NCBI GenBank assembly: GCA_035995185.1
Contig: DASYKT010000002.1
Location: 124,001 to 188,000, forward strand
DNA from: DASYKT01 sp035995185
GTDB taxonomy: Bacteria > Acidobacteriota > Blastocatellia > Pyrinomonadales > Pyrinomonadaceae
Direction of reading: 5' to 3'
DNA length: 64,000 nucleotides
Positions 33,189 to 41,185 of this stretch are shown here, piece after piece (within the stretch, counting starts at the first letter, position 1; each line of letters begins with the position of its first letter). The notes below the pieces were generated by a model. That model saw nothing but the letters and a program-made list of their open reading frames with translations. It searched no databases and was not told where the DNA came from. Made by a program: the position numbers and the translations under genes.

Positions 33189-34994
33189 TCAAGACTGCAC
33201 GCCGAACATCGGCGAGTGGTGCGTTTCGAGAACTTTTCCGTTACCCAGGTACATATGAACACCGCACGGCAGGCATGGATCGAAACTCCGCACAGCGCGC
33301 ATGATGTCTATACCCTTGAAATTGTCCGGGCCGTTCTCTTCAAAGATCGGCGTGTTTTGCACCGCGTCTTCGTAAGGGCCGGGCGTACCGTAAATGTCGC
33401 GCGGATTGGCGTTCCATGGGGTCGGCGGATACGGGTGATAATTGGCGATCTTGCCGTCGCGAATGACGACGTGATGCGACAAAACGCCGCGCACGGCTTC
33501 ATGAAATCCGCAGCCGATGGCTTCGTCCGGCACCTTGAAATCGGTCCAGGTTTTGGTGTTGCCGGCATGCAATTCGGCCAGCGCTTTTTCCGCAAAGTGC
33601 AGCGCCGCCGCCGCCGCGTAAGCCTGGAAATAAGTGCGCGCACGGTCGCGTTCGATGGCGTTTGACCACTTCGGAGTGTGCCATTCAAATTCGACCTCGT
33701 CCTTCATCGCGGTCTTTGGCAAATAGATCTTGACGCTGTGGCCGGTGGCTTTGATATAACCGATGTCTACCTTGCCGGCCAGTGCGGTCGCCCAGAGACG
33801 CGCGATGGCGCCGCCGCCGGTGTCGAGCGCAAGGTATTTACTGCCCTCGCCCTGCTCGCCCTCGTGATACCAGCGCGGCGACATTACCCAGGTATATTTG
33901 TCGTTAAAATCGCGTTTTTGCGGGCGGGGAATGGTGGTCTGGTTCCACGGGTGGCGCGGGTCGACCGGGTTGCCGAGGGGGTCGGTCTTGACGAACATTT
34001 CCTGCCCCTGCCAATCGTCATAATAAGAGCTTCCGAGGAGAATGCGGATCCCTAAGTTGATGTCGACCAGATCGGTGGTGACGAGTTTGCCGTCGACGAT
34101 CACGCCCGGGGTAACGAACATATCGTTGCCCCACTTGTTCATATTTTTATAAGTGTAATCGCAGCTGTCCGGGTCCTGGAACGAACCCCAGCAGCCGAGC
34201 AAAATACGGCGTTGGCCGACCTTTTCATAACCCGGCAGCGCATCGTAAAAGAAGTCGAACAGATCGTCGTGCAGCGGCACGACCTTTTTCATAAATTCGC
34301 AATAGCGCATCAGGCGCACCATATAATCAGTGAACAATTGCACGGTGGGAACTGTGCCGACGCCGCCCGGGTAGAGTGTAGACGGGTGAACGTGGCGGCC
34401 TTCCATCAGGCAGAACATCTCGCGCGTGTAGCGGCTGACGTGCAGCGTCTCGCGATAAAATTCGCCGGTGAAAGGATTAAGCGCGGTCATGATGTCAGAG
34501 ATCTTTTTATAGCCGTGCTGCTCGGCGTGCGGTGCGTCGGTCACTTTTGCTTTTTCCCAGACGCTGGGATTGGTTTCCTTGACCATCTGTTCGCAAAAAT
34601 CGACGCCGACCAGGTTATCCTGAAAGATATTGTGGTCGAACATATACTCCGCGGCTTCGCCGAGATTTACGATCCACTCCGCGATGGCCGGCGGCTGGAT
34701 GCCGAACGCCATATTCTGCGCATAACAGGCACAGGTCGCATGATTGTCGCCGCAGATGCCGCAGATGCGGCTGGTGATAAAATGCGCATCGCGCGGATCT
34801 TTGCCCTTCATAAAAATGCTGTAGCCGCGAAATATCGACGACGTGCTCCAGCATTCAGCTACTTCCCGATTTTCGAAATCGATCTTGGTGTAAATACCCA
34901 GACTACCGACGATTCTAGTGATCGGATCCCAATTCATATCCACCAGCGTGCGTGGTTTGGTCGGCGCTTGCGGCCTGGTCACTGTTGAGTCCAT
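33189..34994 (-). CDS. hhyL: [NiFe] hydrogenase large subunit, group 1h (actinobacterial type)
   Basis: This is the catalytic subunit that oxidises H2 at a NiFe(CN)2CO centre. The 601-residue protein has the L1 motif SRICGICGDNHA (C78, C81) and the L2 motif DPCLPCGVH (C574, C577). The 21 residues after H580 form the peptide removed by the maturation protease. Long insertions with GCWGSFQDPDSCDYTYKNM and SPRWYHEGEQGEGSKYLALDTG are characteristic of the group 1h/5 enzymes used for oxidation of trace H2. It is 19 bases after hhyS. No signal peptide is present, so the enzyme is cytoplasmic. Confidence 0.96.
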   Translation of the reverse strand: MDSTVTRPQAPTKPRTLVDMNWDPITRIVGSLGIYTKIDFENREVAECWSTSSIFRGYSIFMKGKDPRDAHFITSRICGICGDNHATCACYAQNMAFGIQPPAIAEWIVNLGEAAEYMFDHNIFQDNLVGVDFCEQMVKETNPSVWEKAKVTDAPHAEQHGYKKISDIMTALNPFTGEFYRETLHVSRYTREMFCLMEGRHVHPSTLYPGGVGTVPTVQLFTDYMVRLMRYCEFMKKVVPLHDDLFDFFYDALPGYEKVGQRRILLGCWGSFQDPDSCDYTYKNMNKWGNDMFVTPGVIVDGKLVTTDLVDINLGIRILLGSSYYDDWQGQEMFVKTDPLGNPVDPRHPWNQTTIPRPQKRDFNDKYTWVMSPRWYHEGEQGEGSKYLALDTGGGAIARLWATALAGKVDIGYIKATGHSVKIYLPKTAMKDEVEFEWHTPKWSNAIERDRARTYFQAYAAAAALHFAEKALAELHAGNTKTWTDFKVPDEAIGCGFHEAVRGVLSHHVVIRDGKIANYHPYPPTPWNANPRDIYGTPGPYEDAVQNTPIFEENGPDNFKGIDIMRAVRSFDPCLPCGVHMYLGNGKVLETHHSPMFGVQS

Positions 34995-35013
34995 TATTTG
35001 ATCTCCTTTATCG

Positions 35014-36072
35014 TCAATAGGTTTTCGGCTGATAGCCGGTGGTAAGTTTGGGGCCGGGATGACGCCACTTCGGTTCTTTATTAACGGTGGAATTAGTAAT
35101 GCTGCGCAGTTTGCGAATTATTCCGCCGTAGATTCCGATCGCGCCGGAAGAAATTCTGGCCCCGGGAGGCTCGTCCATAAAGGGCATGAATTTATCCGGG
35201 AAACCGGGCATGGTGCAGCCGATGCAAATGCCGCCGACATTCGGACAGCCGCCGATGCCCATCATCCAGCCCCGTTTAGGCACATTGCAGTTTACGACCG
35301 GCCCCCAGCAGCCGAGTTTGACGATGCACTTGGGCGAGCCGTATTCTTCGGCAAAATCTCCCTGCTCGTAGTAGCCTGCGCGGTCGCACCCCTCGTGAAC
35401 GGTTTTACCAAAAAGCCACGTCGGCCGAAGCTGCGCGTCGAGCGGGATCATCGGAGCCAGCCCGGCGACCTGGTAGAGAAGATATAGGACCGTCTCCATA
35501 AAATTGTCAGGCTGAACGGGGCAGCCGGGAACATTAATAATGGGCAGTCCTAACGGGGACTTGAAATCCCAGCCGAGATAATCGGCCAGGCCCATGGCGC
35601 CGGTCGGGTTTCCCTCCATGGCATGAATACCGCCATAGGTGGCGCAGGTGCCGATGGCGATGGTCGCCGCCGCCTTCGGCGCGAGCCGGTCGATCCAATC
35701 GCAGGTCGGTATCGGCTGGCCGGAGATCGCATCAGTACCGAATGCCGCCCAGTAACCTTCTGCCTTGATCTTTTCGTTCGGGATCGAGCCTTCGACCACC
35801 AGCACAAAAGGATCGATCAAGCCCTGTTCGGCCTGGTAGAAAAACTTCATAAAATCGTCGCCGACCTCATAAGCCAGAACAGGATTGTGAAGGTGTACCT
35901 TGGGGAGCCCGGGAATGGCGCTCATCACCACGTCTTCGAGGCTGGGCTGGGTGGCGGCCGTTATCGAAACCGAATCGCCGTCGCATCCCAGTCCCGCAGT
36001 TATCCAGACAATGTGAATGTCGCTGATGGCGGGTGCTTTCTGTGTTTTCCGACCGTATGGAACTTCTGCCAT
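35014..36072 (-). CDS. hhyS: [NiFe] hydrogenase small subunit, group 1h (first copy)
   Basis: This 352-residue Fe-S electron-transfer subunit opens the long operon. The proximal cluster motif reads GLGCDGDS (C30, D33): where most hydrogenases have CxxC, the second ligand is Asp, the 1Asp/3Cys arrangement known from actinobacterial-type enzymes. The remaining ligands are seen in GTCATYGG, VPGCPVQPDN, VHEGCDR, KCIVKLGCWGPVVNCNV and GGCPNVGGICIGCTMPGFPDKF. There is no Tat signal. GGAGG stands 6 bases before the ATG. Confidence 0.96.
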   Translation of the reverse strand: MAEVPYGRKTQKAPAISDIHIVWITAGLGCDGDSVSITAATQPSLEDVVMSAIPGLPKVHLHNPVLAYEVGDDFMKFFYQAEQGLIDPFVLVVEGSIPNEKIKAEGYWAAFGTDAISGQPIPTCDWIDRLAPKAAATIAIGTCATYGGIHAMEGNPTGAMGLADYLGWDFKSPLGLPIINVPGCPVQPDNFMETVLYLLYQVAGLAPMIPLDAQLRPTWLFGKTVHEGCDRAGYYEQGDFAEEYGSPKCIVKLGCWGPVVNCNVPKRGWMMGIGGCPNVGGICIGCTMPGFPDKFMPFMDEPPGARISSGAIGIYGGIIRKLRSITNSTVNKEPKWRHPGPKLTTGYQPKTY

Positions 36073-36090
36073 GAAGAGCCTCCTTGCTTA

Positions 36091-36105
36091 ATTGGTGTGA
36101 CCAAT
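36091..36105 (-). promoter_or_regulatory. Palindrome in the hhyS 5' region
   Basis: ATTGGTGTGACCAAT is a perfect dyad (6 + 3 + 6) located 18 bases upstream of the hhyS start and just before its Shine-Dalgarno sequence. It may be an operator or a leader hairpin. Confidence 0.4.
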
Positions 36106-36187
36106 AACAGACTACTACGAGCAAAAAAAGAGAAACCGTTAGATAGTATTATTGAAAGGATTTGTCAGCGATGTCTATACGCAAACC

Positions 36188-36215
36188 TACGTACTTTTTC
36201 TAAAAAGGATACGTA
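36188..36215. promoter_or_regulatory. Paired TACGTA boxes between hhyS and the divergent gene
   Basis: Two TACGTA palindromes (36188-36193 and 36210-36215) lie with centres 22 bases apart, joined by a TTTTT/AAAAA dyad. This spacing is about two helical turns and suits a dimeric NarL/FixJ-type regulator such as the one encoded at 36703. Evidence is positional only. Confidence 0.35.
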
Positions 36216-36308
36216 TTTTTCGGGGAAACTCTTTAATTAGCAAAATTTAAGACTGATGATCTTCCGCCCTGCCAAAAAATTGCCGTATCATTAAAAACGG
36301 AGGCTGGA

Positions 36309-36581
36309 ATGGATGAAGATCTGGAAAATATGTCGCGCGAGCAACTTATCGCCGAAGTAAAAGGCCTGCGAAACGGTATTCGCAAACATCGTGACAGCAC
36401 CGGGCAGGAATTATGCTGGCACCATCCGGCGTTATGGTCTTTACTTCCGGAAAAGACCGACCCGCTTTCGAGCGTTCCCGATTGGCCGCAGTTTTTGCGG
36501 GGTTGTGTCAGGTATCGCCAATCTCTAGACGAACAGATACCCGAAGCGCCGAGAAGCAGCGAACCTTATGCTGAAGAGTAG
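36309..36581 (+). CDS. Small conserved protein divergent from hydrogenase operon (90 aa)
   Basis: The protein starts after ACGGAGGCTGGA with a helix MDEDLENMSREQLIAEVKGLRNGIRKHRD, continues ELCWHHPALWSLLPEKTD with a CWHH motif, then WPQFLRGCVRYRQSLDEQIPEAP. The N-terminus resembles a coiled coil and the Cys/His residues (C-W-H-H, C) could bind a metal. I have an impression of similar small proteins elsewhere, but no function is known. It is transcribed away from hhyS and shares its upstream region. Confidence 0.75.
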   Translation: MDEDLENMSREQLIAEVKGLRNGIRKHRDSTGQELCWHHPALWSLLPEKTDPLSSVPDWPQFLRGCVRYRQSLDEQIPEAPRSSEPYAEE

Positions 36582-36605
36582 CTGTGATGCCGCATCAAAT
36601 ATTCA

Positions 36606-36688
36606 TTCGGAATAGATAAAAGATCATAGATAATAGCTGAGAGATCAGATCTATTATCTGTCATCTATCAGTTAGCATCTATTCCGAA
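36606..36688. terminator. Long inverted repeat between converging genes
   Basis: TTCGGAATAGAT (36606-36617) and ATCTATTCCGAA (36677-36688) are perfect arms. Inner segments ATAGATAATAG and CTATTATCTGTC can pair further. It lies between the plus-strand 90-residue gene and the minus-strand response regulator, and could end transcripts from both sides, but it lacks a clear T-tract. Confidence 0.5.
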
Positions 36689-36702
36689 CGGCATTCTAAA
36701 AG

Positions 36703-37365
36703 CTACTCCATTGAGATGATTCCGCGGCGGAGCGCGTAGCGGGTGAGATCGGCCTGGGTGTGGACGTCGAGTTTGTGCATGACGTTGGCGCGATGCGTTT
36801 CGGCGGTGCGGACGCTGATCCCGAGGCGGTTTGCTATCTCGTTGTTGGTCAGGCCTTCGGCGGAGAGGTGTAAAACCTCGCGTTCGCGGGTAGTGAGCGT
36901 TTCGTATTTATCGGCGATCACGGCGCGGTTCATCTGTTCATAAATTTCGATCGCGCGGTCGGAAAGCGGCGGGCTAAGATAGCGATGCCCGCGTTTTACT
37001 TCGCGAACGGCATTTATCAGATCGGCCGAGCCGGTGTCCTTTAGAACGTAAGCCGAAACACCGTTGGCGAGAGCTTCGAGCACAAAACCCTCGTCATCGT
37101 ACATTGAGAGGATGATGATCTTTGTCTGCGGGGCCTGTTTGCCAAGCTGCCGGGCGACCTCGATGCCGTTTAAGCCGGGCATCATCAGATCGAGAATGAC
37201 GACGTCGGGCGACAAGCGTTTTACCAGCTCGACGGCTTCGAGCCCGTCACCGGTTTCACCGATCACCTGAAAATCGGCCTCGGCCGCCAGCAGCGCGCGC
37301 ACACCCTGGCGCACGATCAGATGATCGTCTGCCAATACAATGCTGATGCCTCTGCCGTCCATCAT
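36703..37365 (-). CDS. NarL/FixJ-family response regulator
   Basis: This 220-residue regulator has a receiver domain with acidic pair DD (13-14), phosphoacceptor D59 in VVILDLMMPGLNG, Ser/Thr and Lys switch residues in IILSMYD and YVLKDTG, and a C-terminal LuxR-type HTH (LTTREREVLHLSAEGLTNNEI, GISVRTAETHRANVMHKL). It is the partner of the kinase whose gene ends 17 bases upstream. The nearby hydrogenase promoter region is its most obvious candidate target. Confidence 0.93.
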   Translation of the reverse strand: MMDGRGISIVLADDHLIVRQGVRALLAAEADFQVIGETGDGLEAVELVKRLSPDVVILDLMMPGLNGIEVARQLGKQAPQTKIIILSMYDDEGFVLEALANGVSAYVLKDTGSADLINAVREVKRGHRYLSPPLSDRAIEIYEQMNRAVIADKYETLTTREREVLHLSAEGLTNNEIANRLGISVRTAETHRANVMHKLDVHTQADLTRYALRRGIISME

Positions 37366-37381
37366 TTACAAAAATTGAAAT

Positions 37382-39043
37382 TTACGACCTAAGCGTAGAA
37401 AGATTCCATACGGCTGTCAAACGAGTAAGGCCGGGGTTGGATTCTACCGAAAATTCGCCGCCCAGCAGCATCGCCCTTTCGCGCATTCCCGTCAGGCCGC
37501 TCGATTGGCCGACCGCCATCGCCGCGCTCGGATCAAAACCTTTTCCGTTATCTTCGATCTCGATGGTGAGCGTGTGTTCGCTGGCCCAAATCCGCACCCT
37601 GGCTTTTTCCGCCTCAGCATGACGCGCGATATTTGTCAGCCCTTCCTGGACGATGCGAAAGGCGGCGGTTTCGAGTTCGGGACCAAAACGCGTGCCTTCG
37701 AGCCCGTCGTGCTGAAAATCGACGGCTACATTCGTCTGCGAAGCATAGTGGCGCAGGTGGCGCAGCAGCGCGGAAAGCAAACCCAGATGGTCGAGCGTGG
37801 CGGGCCGCAGATCGAGCGATAATTCGCGCGTGCGAAAGAGCAGCTCGTTTACCATTTCCTGCGCTTCATTAAATTGCGCCGGGGATTCTTCGCCGGGAGT
37901 GCGGGCGAGCATTTCAAGTTTTAATTTCAGCCCGGTCAATATCTGGCCGATCTGATCGTGAAGTTCGAGGGCGATGCGGCGCCGTTCGGATTCCTGAATG
38001 TCGATCAGTTTTTGTGAGAGCACCTTCATTCGCTCGGCGTATTCGCGCAGCACTTCTTCATCTTTTTTCCGGCGGGTGATGTCGCGAATAACGGCGATCA
38101 TCATATCTTCGCCGGCGCCATTTCCGCTGCCGCCGTCGCTCGACACGGGGCTGAGCATTATCTCGATGGGAAATTCGCCGCCGTCTTTTCGCAATCCGTA
38201 GAGCACCAATCCGGCACCGATCGGCGGCAGGTGCGAATCGGCAATATGTTTTCCGTAATTTGCCGCGCGCGATGCCGGAAAATGATCGGGCACAAGCGTT
38301 TCCACCGGCTGGCCGACGAGTTCGCGCGGGTTGTAGCCGAAGATCTGTTCGACCCGGGCGTTTGCGCGTTCAATCTTTCCCGCACTGTTTACGACGATCA
38401 TCGTGTCCGGCGCGTTTTCAAAAATGCCGCTCAGCATTTCTTCGCTTTTAGTCAGCGCTTCTTCTGCGTTCTTGAGATCGCTGATATCGAACCCGACGCC
38501 GTGAATGAACCACGGGTGGCCGTCGGCGCGGCGCACCATTTTTACTTCGCAATGAAACCAGACGATCTTGCCCTCGCGAGACAGGACGCGGTACACGGAA
38601 ACCAGCGGCTCGCCGGAGAGAAATATGCGGGCGGCGTCGGCGCTCCAGCGTTCTTTATCATCGGGATGTATCTGGCGGTACCAGCGGATAGGGTCGTTGA
38701 GCCATTCTTCCTGGGTGAAGCCGAGCGCGGCTTCGATCTGCGGGCTGACGTAAGCTTCGCCAAAGCTTTTATCGAAAAAGGCGATGAAGACGACTGCGGG
38801 GATCTGCTCGACCAGGATCTTGTAGGTATCGGCGACGGTGGGAATTTGCGCCTGGGTGGGAACGCGCGAGCGCCCGTTGATCTTTAGATTGGGAGCAAAG
38901 AAGACGCCGGCCAGCTGGGCCAAAACGGCTTCCGCCTGAGACAATTCAGGCGAGAGACCTTTGTCGTTTGACCGGTCGTATTTTAGATCGCCCGCTGATT
39001 CGCCCGCCGCCGCGACTGCTGAGTTTTCTCTTCCCCCTTGCAT
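37382..39043 (-). CDS. Soluble PAS sensor histidine kinase (HisKA_3 type)
   Basis: This 553-residue kinase has no membrane segment. Two PAS domains are visible: about 70-195 (KILVEQIPAVVFIAFFDKSF to HGVGFDISDLK) and about 198-325 (MLSGIFENAPDTMIVVNSAG to AVIRDITRRK). The HisKA_3 dimerisation helix follows, with H362 in ALELHDQIGQILTGLKLKLE, and then a HATPase domain with NIARHAEAE, EDNGKGFDPS and GLTGMRERA. The signal is probably cytoplasmic (redox, ligand or a protein partner). Its ATG overlaps the stop of the second hydrogenase small subunit gene by one base (TAATG), so the two are translationally coupled. Confidence 0.94.
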   Translation of the reverse strand: MQGGRENSAVAAAGESAGDLKYDRSNDKGLSPELSQAEAVLAQLAGVFFAPNLKINGRSRVPTQAQIPTVADTYKILVEQIPAVVFIAFFDKSFGEAYVSPQIEAALGFTQEEWLNDPIRWYRQIHPDDKERWSADAARIFLSGEPLVSVYRVLSREGKIVWFHCEVKMVRRADGHPWFIHGVGFDISDLKNAEEALTKSEEMLSGIFENAPDTMIVVNSAGKIERANARVEQIFGYNPRELVGQPVETLVPDHFPASRAANYGKHIADSHLPPIGAGLVLYGLRKDGGEFPIEIMLSPVSSDGGSGNGAGEDMMIAVIRDITRRKKDEEVLREYAERMKVLSQKLIDIQESERRRIALELHDQIGQILTGLKLKLEMLARTPGEESPAQFNEAQEMVNELLFRTRELSLDLRPATLDHLGLLSALLRHLRHYASQTNVAVDFQHDGLEGTRFGPELETAAFRIVQEGLTNIARHAEAEKARVRIWASEHTLTIEIEDNGKGFDPSAAMAVGQSSGLTGMRERAMLLGGEFSVESNPGLTRLTAVWNLSTLRS

Positions 39044-40110
39044 TACCCATCCCCCGTGTCAGTAATTGTTCCATTATATACTTTTGCGTCACTTTTTGAT
39101 CCTCGTTTGCGCCACGCCGGTTCTTTATTTAGCGACGATTGAGTGTACCGGCGCAGCGCCAGGATGGCTTTGCCGTAGGTCATTACCGCCTGCGTAGATA
39201 AAAGCGAGCCGGGAGGCTGATCCATGAACGGCATAAACTTGTCGGGGAAGCCGGGCATCGTGCAGCCGATGCAGATGCCGCCGACGTTAGCACACCCGCC
39301 GACGCCACCCATCCAGCCGCGCTTGCCGACATTGCACTGCACCACCGGGCCCCAGCAGCCGAGCTTTACGATGCACAGCTTGGAACCGTACTCTTCGGCA
39401 AACTGGCCCTGCTCGTAATAACCGCCGCGGTCGCAGCCTTCGTGCAGCGTTTCGCTAAAGAGCCAGGTAGGCCGCAGTTCTTCGTCGAGCGGGATCATCG
39501 GCGAGCGTCCCACGGATTGATAGATAAGATATAAAAGAATCTCGGTAATATTATCGGGCTGGGTCGGGCAGCCCGGAACACAGACTATCGGCACGCCTGC
39601 CTTCGACTTCCAATTCCAGCCCAGGTGATCGGGCAAGCCCATCGCTCCGGTGGGGTTACCTTCCATCGCGTGAATGCCGCCGTATGACGCGCAGGTCCCG
39701 ACCGCCATCACCGCCCACGCATTTGGTGCGAGGCGATCGATCCAATCGCAGGTCAGGATGGGTTCACCCGTAGATTTATCAGTGCCGAGCGCGGCCCAAT
39801 AGCCTTCGGCCTTATTTGTCTCATCGGGAACCGAGCCTTCGACGACGAGGATAAAAGGTTCGAGTTTGCCCGCGGCGGCAAGCTCGAGATAGCGGATATA
39901 TTCGTCACCGTTCTCGTAGGAATAAAACGGATTAAGAAGATGTATTTCGGGTAGACCGGGCATGCCGCCCATGACGATGTCTTCGATACTGGGCTGGGTG
40001 GCGGCCGTGAGCGCAACGGATTCCCCGTCACAACCCAAACCGGCCGTGATCCAGAGAATGGTAAGTTTTGAAGCAGATGCTGCCTGCCGAACCCGGCTTC
40101 GATCACTCAT
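39043..40110 (-). CDS. Second [NiFe] hydrogenase small subunit homologue, coupled to sensor kinase
   Basis: This 355-residue paralogue of hhyS keeps all cluster ligands of the medial and distal region (LHEGCDRGG, LCIVKLGCWGPVVQCNV, GGCANVGGICIGCTMPGFPDKF) and GTCASYGG and VPGCPTQPDN. The proximal motif is GLGCDGES (C27, E30): Glu stands where hhyS has Asp. No large subunit gene accompanies it. It is followed without gap by the PAS kinase and regulator genes. It may be an alternative electron-transfer subunit for HhyL, or a sensory subunit in a redox/H2-responsive unit; the second idea is inference from gene order. Confidence 0.92.
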   Translation of the reverse strand: MSDRSRVRQAASASKLTILWITAGLGCDGESVALTAATQPSIEDIVMGGMPGLPEIHLLNPFYSYENGDEYIRYLELAAAGKLEPFILVVEGSVPDETNKAEGYWAALGTDKSTGEPILTCDWIDRLAPNAWAVMAVGTCASYGGIHAMEGNPTGAMGLPDHLGWNWKSKAGVPIVCVPGCPTQPDNITEILLYLIYQSVGRSPMIPLDEELRPTWLFSETLHEGCDRGGYYEQGQFAEEYGSKLCIVKLGCWGPVVQCNVGKRGWMGGVGGCANVGGICIGCTMPGFPDKFMPFMDQPPGSLLSTQAVMTYGKAILALRRYTQSSLNKEPAWRKRGSKSDAKVYNGTITDTGDG

Positions 40111-40189
40111 GCGTCACTCATGATCCAAATCTTGTCTGCTTTGCTGAAAGGCTAGCTAGAGTATAAGTCTTATTTCCCCGCGAGGTCTA

Positions 40190-40231
40190 TAAAATAAAAC
40201 GCCCGGCTTTCATCTATAAAAGCCGGGCGTT
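40190..40231 (-). terminator. Strong rho-independent terminator
   Basis: A perfect 13-bp stem (AACGCCCGGCTTT at 40198-40210 with AAAGCCGGGCGTT at 40219-40231) with an 8-base loop is followed on the minus strand by TTATTTTAT. It ends the gene at 40264-40800. Confidence 0.88.
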
Positions 40232-40263
40232 ATCTAATTAAGATCGGTCTTACAGATCAGAAA

Positions 40264-40800
40264 TTAGTAATTCTGAATGTTTAAGACCTGCTGCAGGATG
40301 GTTCCGAGGATATTCACGCCGCCATTGTTGTTAGAGCCATACTGGTAACGGCTGTTGTATCCGTCTTCGTAACCGCGTTTGAAACCTTCGCGGAAATAAT
40401 ACTGATACTGGCTGGAGTCGACATAACTCTGGTAGCCGTAGTTTCCGCTGCGGTACATCGACGAATTGTTATAGCTTCCGCCGCGGCGATATGAACGGTC
40501 ATTTTTTCCGGCGTTGAAACCCTGCTGGTAACCCTTGTTGACGGCCTGTCTCAGCAGCTCGGCGCCGCGGTTATCGGTCTGGTAATAGCTGCCGTTATGA
40601 TAGACGCGATAGCGATTCCTGGTCTGCAGCTGTTGGATCTTCTGCTGCTGTTTCGCAATTTTTTGCTGCTGCTTGACGACCTTTTTATTCTGCTTGTTGT
40701 AAGTGCCATACTGCGCGCTGGCGATCTGGCTCGTGCCCAGTAAAGTAACCAATCCTAAAGCAGATATTCCTAACGTTCGTTTTAAGTTAAATAATTTCAT
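40264..40800 (-). CDS. Exported Gln/Tyr/Asn-rich protein
   Basis: This 178-residue protein has a signal peptide (ISALGLVTLLGTSQIASAQ), then a Gln/Lys-rich coiled region (KKVVKQQQKIAKQQQKIQQL), then Tyr/Gly/Ser-rich low complexity with two related segments, LLRQAVNKGYQQGFNAGKND and YYFREGFKRGYEDGYNSRY. Such GY-rich repeats with xGFxxGYxxGY motifs occur in exported acidobacterial proteins of unknown role. GGGAGAGG stands 6 bases upstream of the ATG. The gene is monocistronic and has a strong terminator. Confidence 0.75.
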   Translation of the reverse strand: MKLFNLKRTLGISALGLVTLLGTSQIASAQYGTYNKQNKKVVKQQQKIAKQQQKIQQLQTRNRYRVYHNGSYYQTDNRGAELLRQAVNKGYQQGFNAGKNDRSYRRGGSYNNSSMYRSGNYGYQSYVDSSQYQYYFREGFKRGYEDGYNSRYQYGSNNNGGVNILGTILQQVLNIQNY

Positions 40801-41185
40801 AATTGCCTCTCCCTTATAAATGTTCCGGACGGCCTAAACCATTTCGACCTTCCGCGGTTATATATCGCAAAGGCCGTGCCATAAAGCGTAAATAGCTGTG
40901 TTTGCAATGTTTAGATTTTGATTAAGGATAGGTTTAGGACGTATATGGTATGTTTTTAGCCCGTATCGGTCATTTGCGGCTATTGACCGCCGGTTTAGCC
41001 ATCTCTTATCGGTTGCGGCCCCGAAAAACTTATTTGGTTTTAAATGATTTTGTTATATAGTTTCGGTATTGCATAGGTAAATAAGAATAATTTTCTGAAT
41101 TTTGCCGTACATCATTTCTCATATTTCCTGCGCTTTTAAACTTGAATTTCAACCCTGAGAGATCAGGCGGGCGGCCGGTCAAGTT
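40801..41185. other. AT-rich gene-free interval
   Basis: This 385-base stretch lies between divergent genes. It is clearly more AT-rich than its surroundings and holds a small dyad CGGTCA/TGACCG (40967-40989). Promoters for both neighbours must lie here, but none is convincing enough to place. No RNA gene was recognised. Confidence 0.5.

Noticed and set aside
34212..34988. 258-codon plus-strand frame opposite the hydrogenase large subunit
   Set aside because: It is antisense to hhyL, with no domain and no ribosome binding site.
39043..40110. Second small subunit as a pseudogene
   Set aside because: The frame is full length, all cluster cysteines of the medial and distal region are kept, and it is coupled to an intact kinase gene.
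36221..40185. Shared CGGGGAAA word upstream of both hydrogenase small subunit genes
   Set aside because: It occurs in opposite orientation at the two loci and is too short to claim as an operator.
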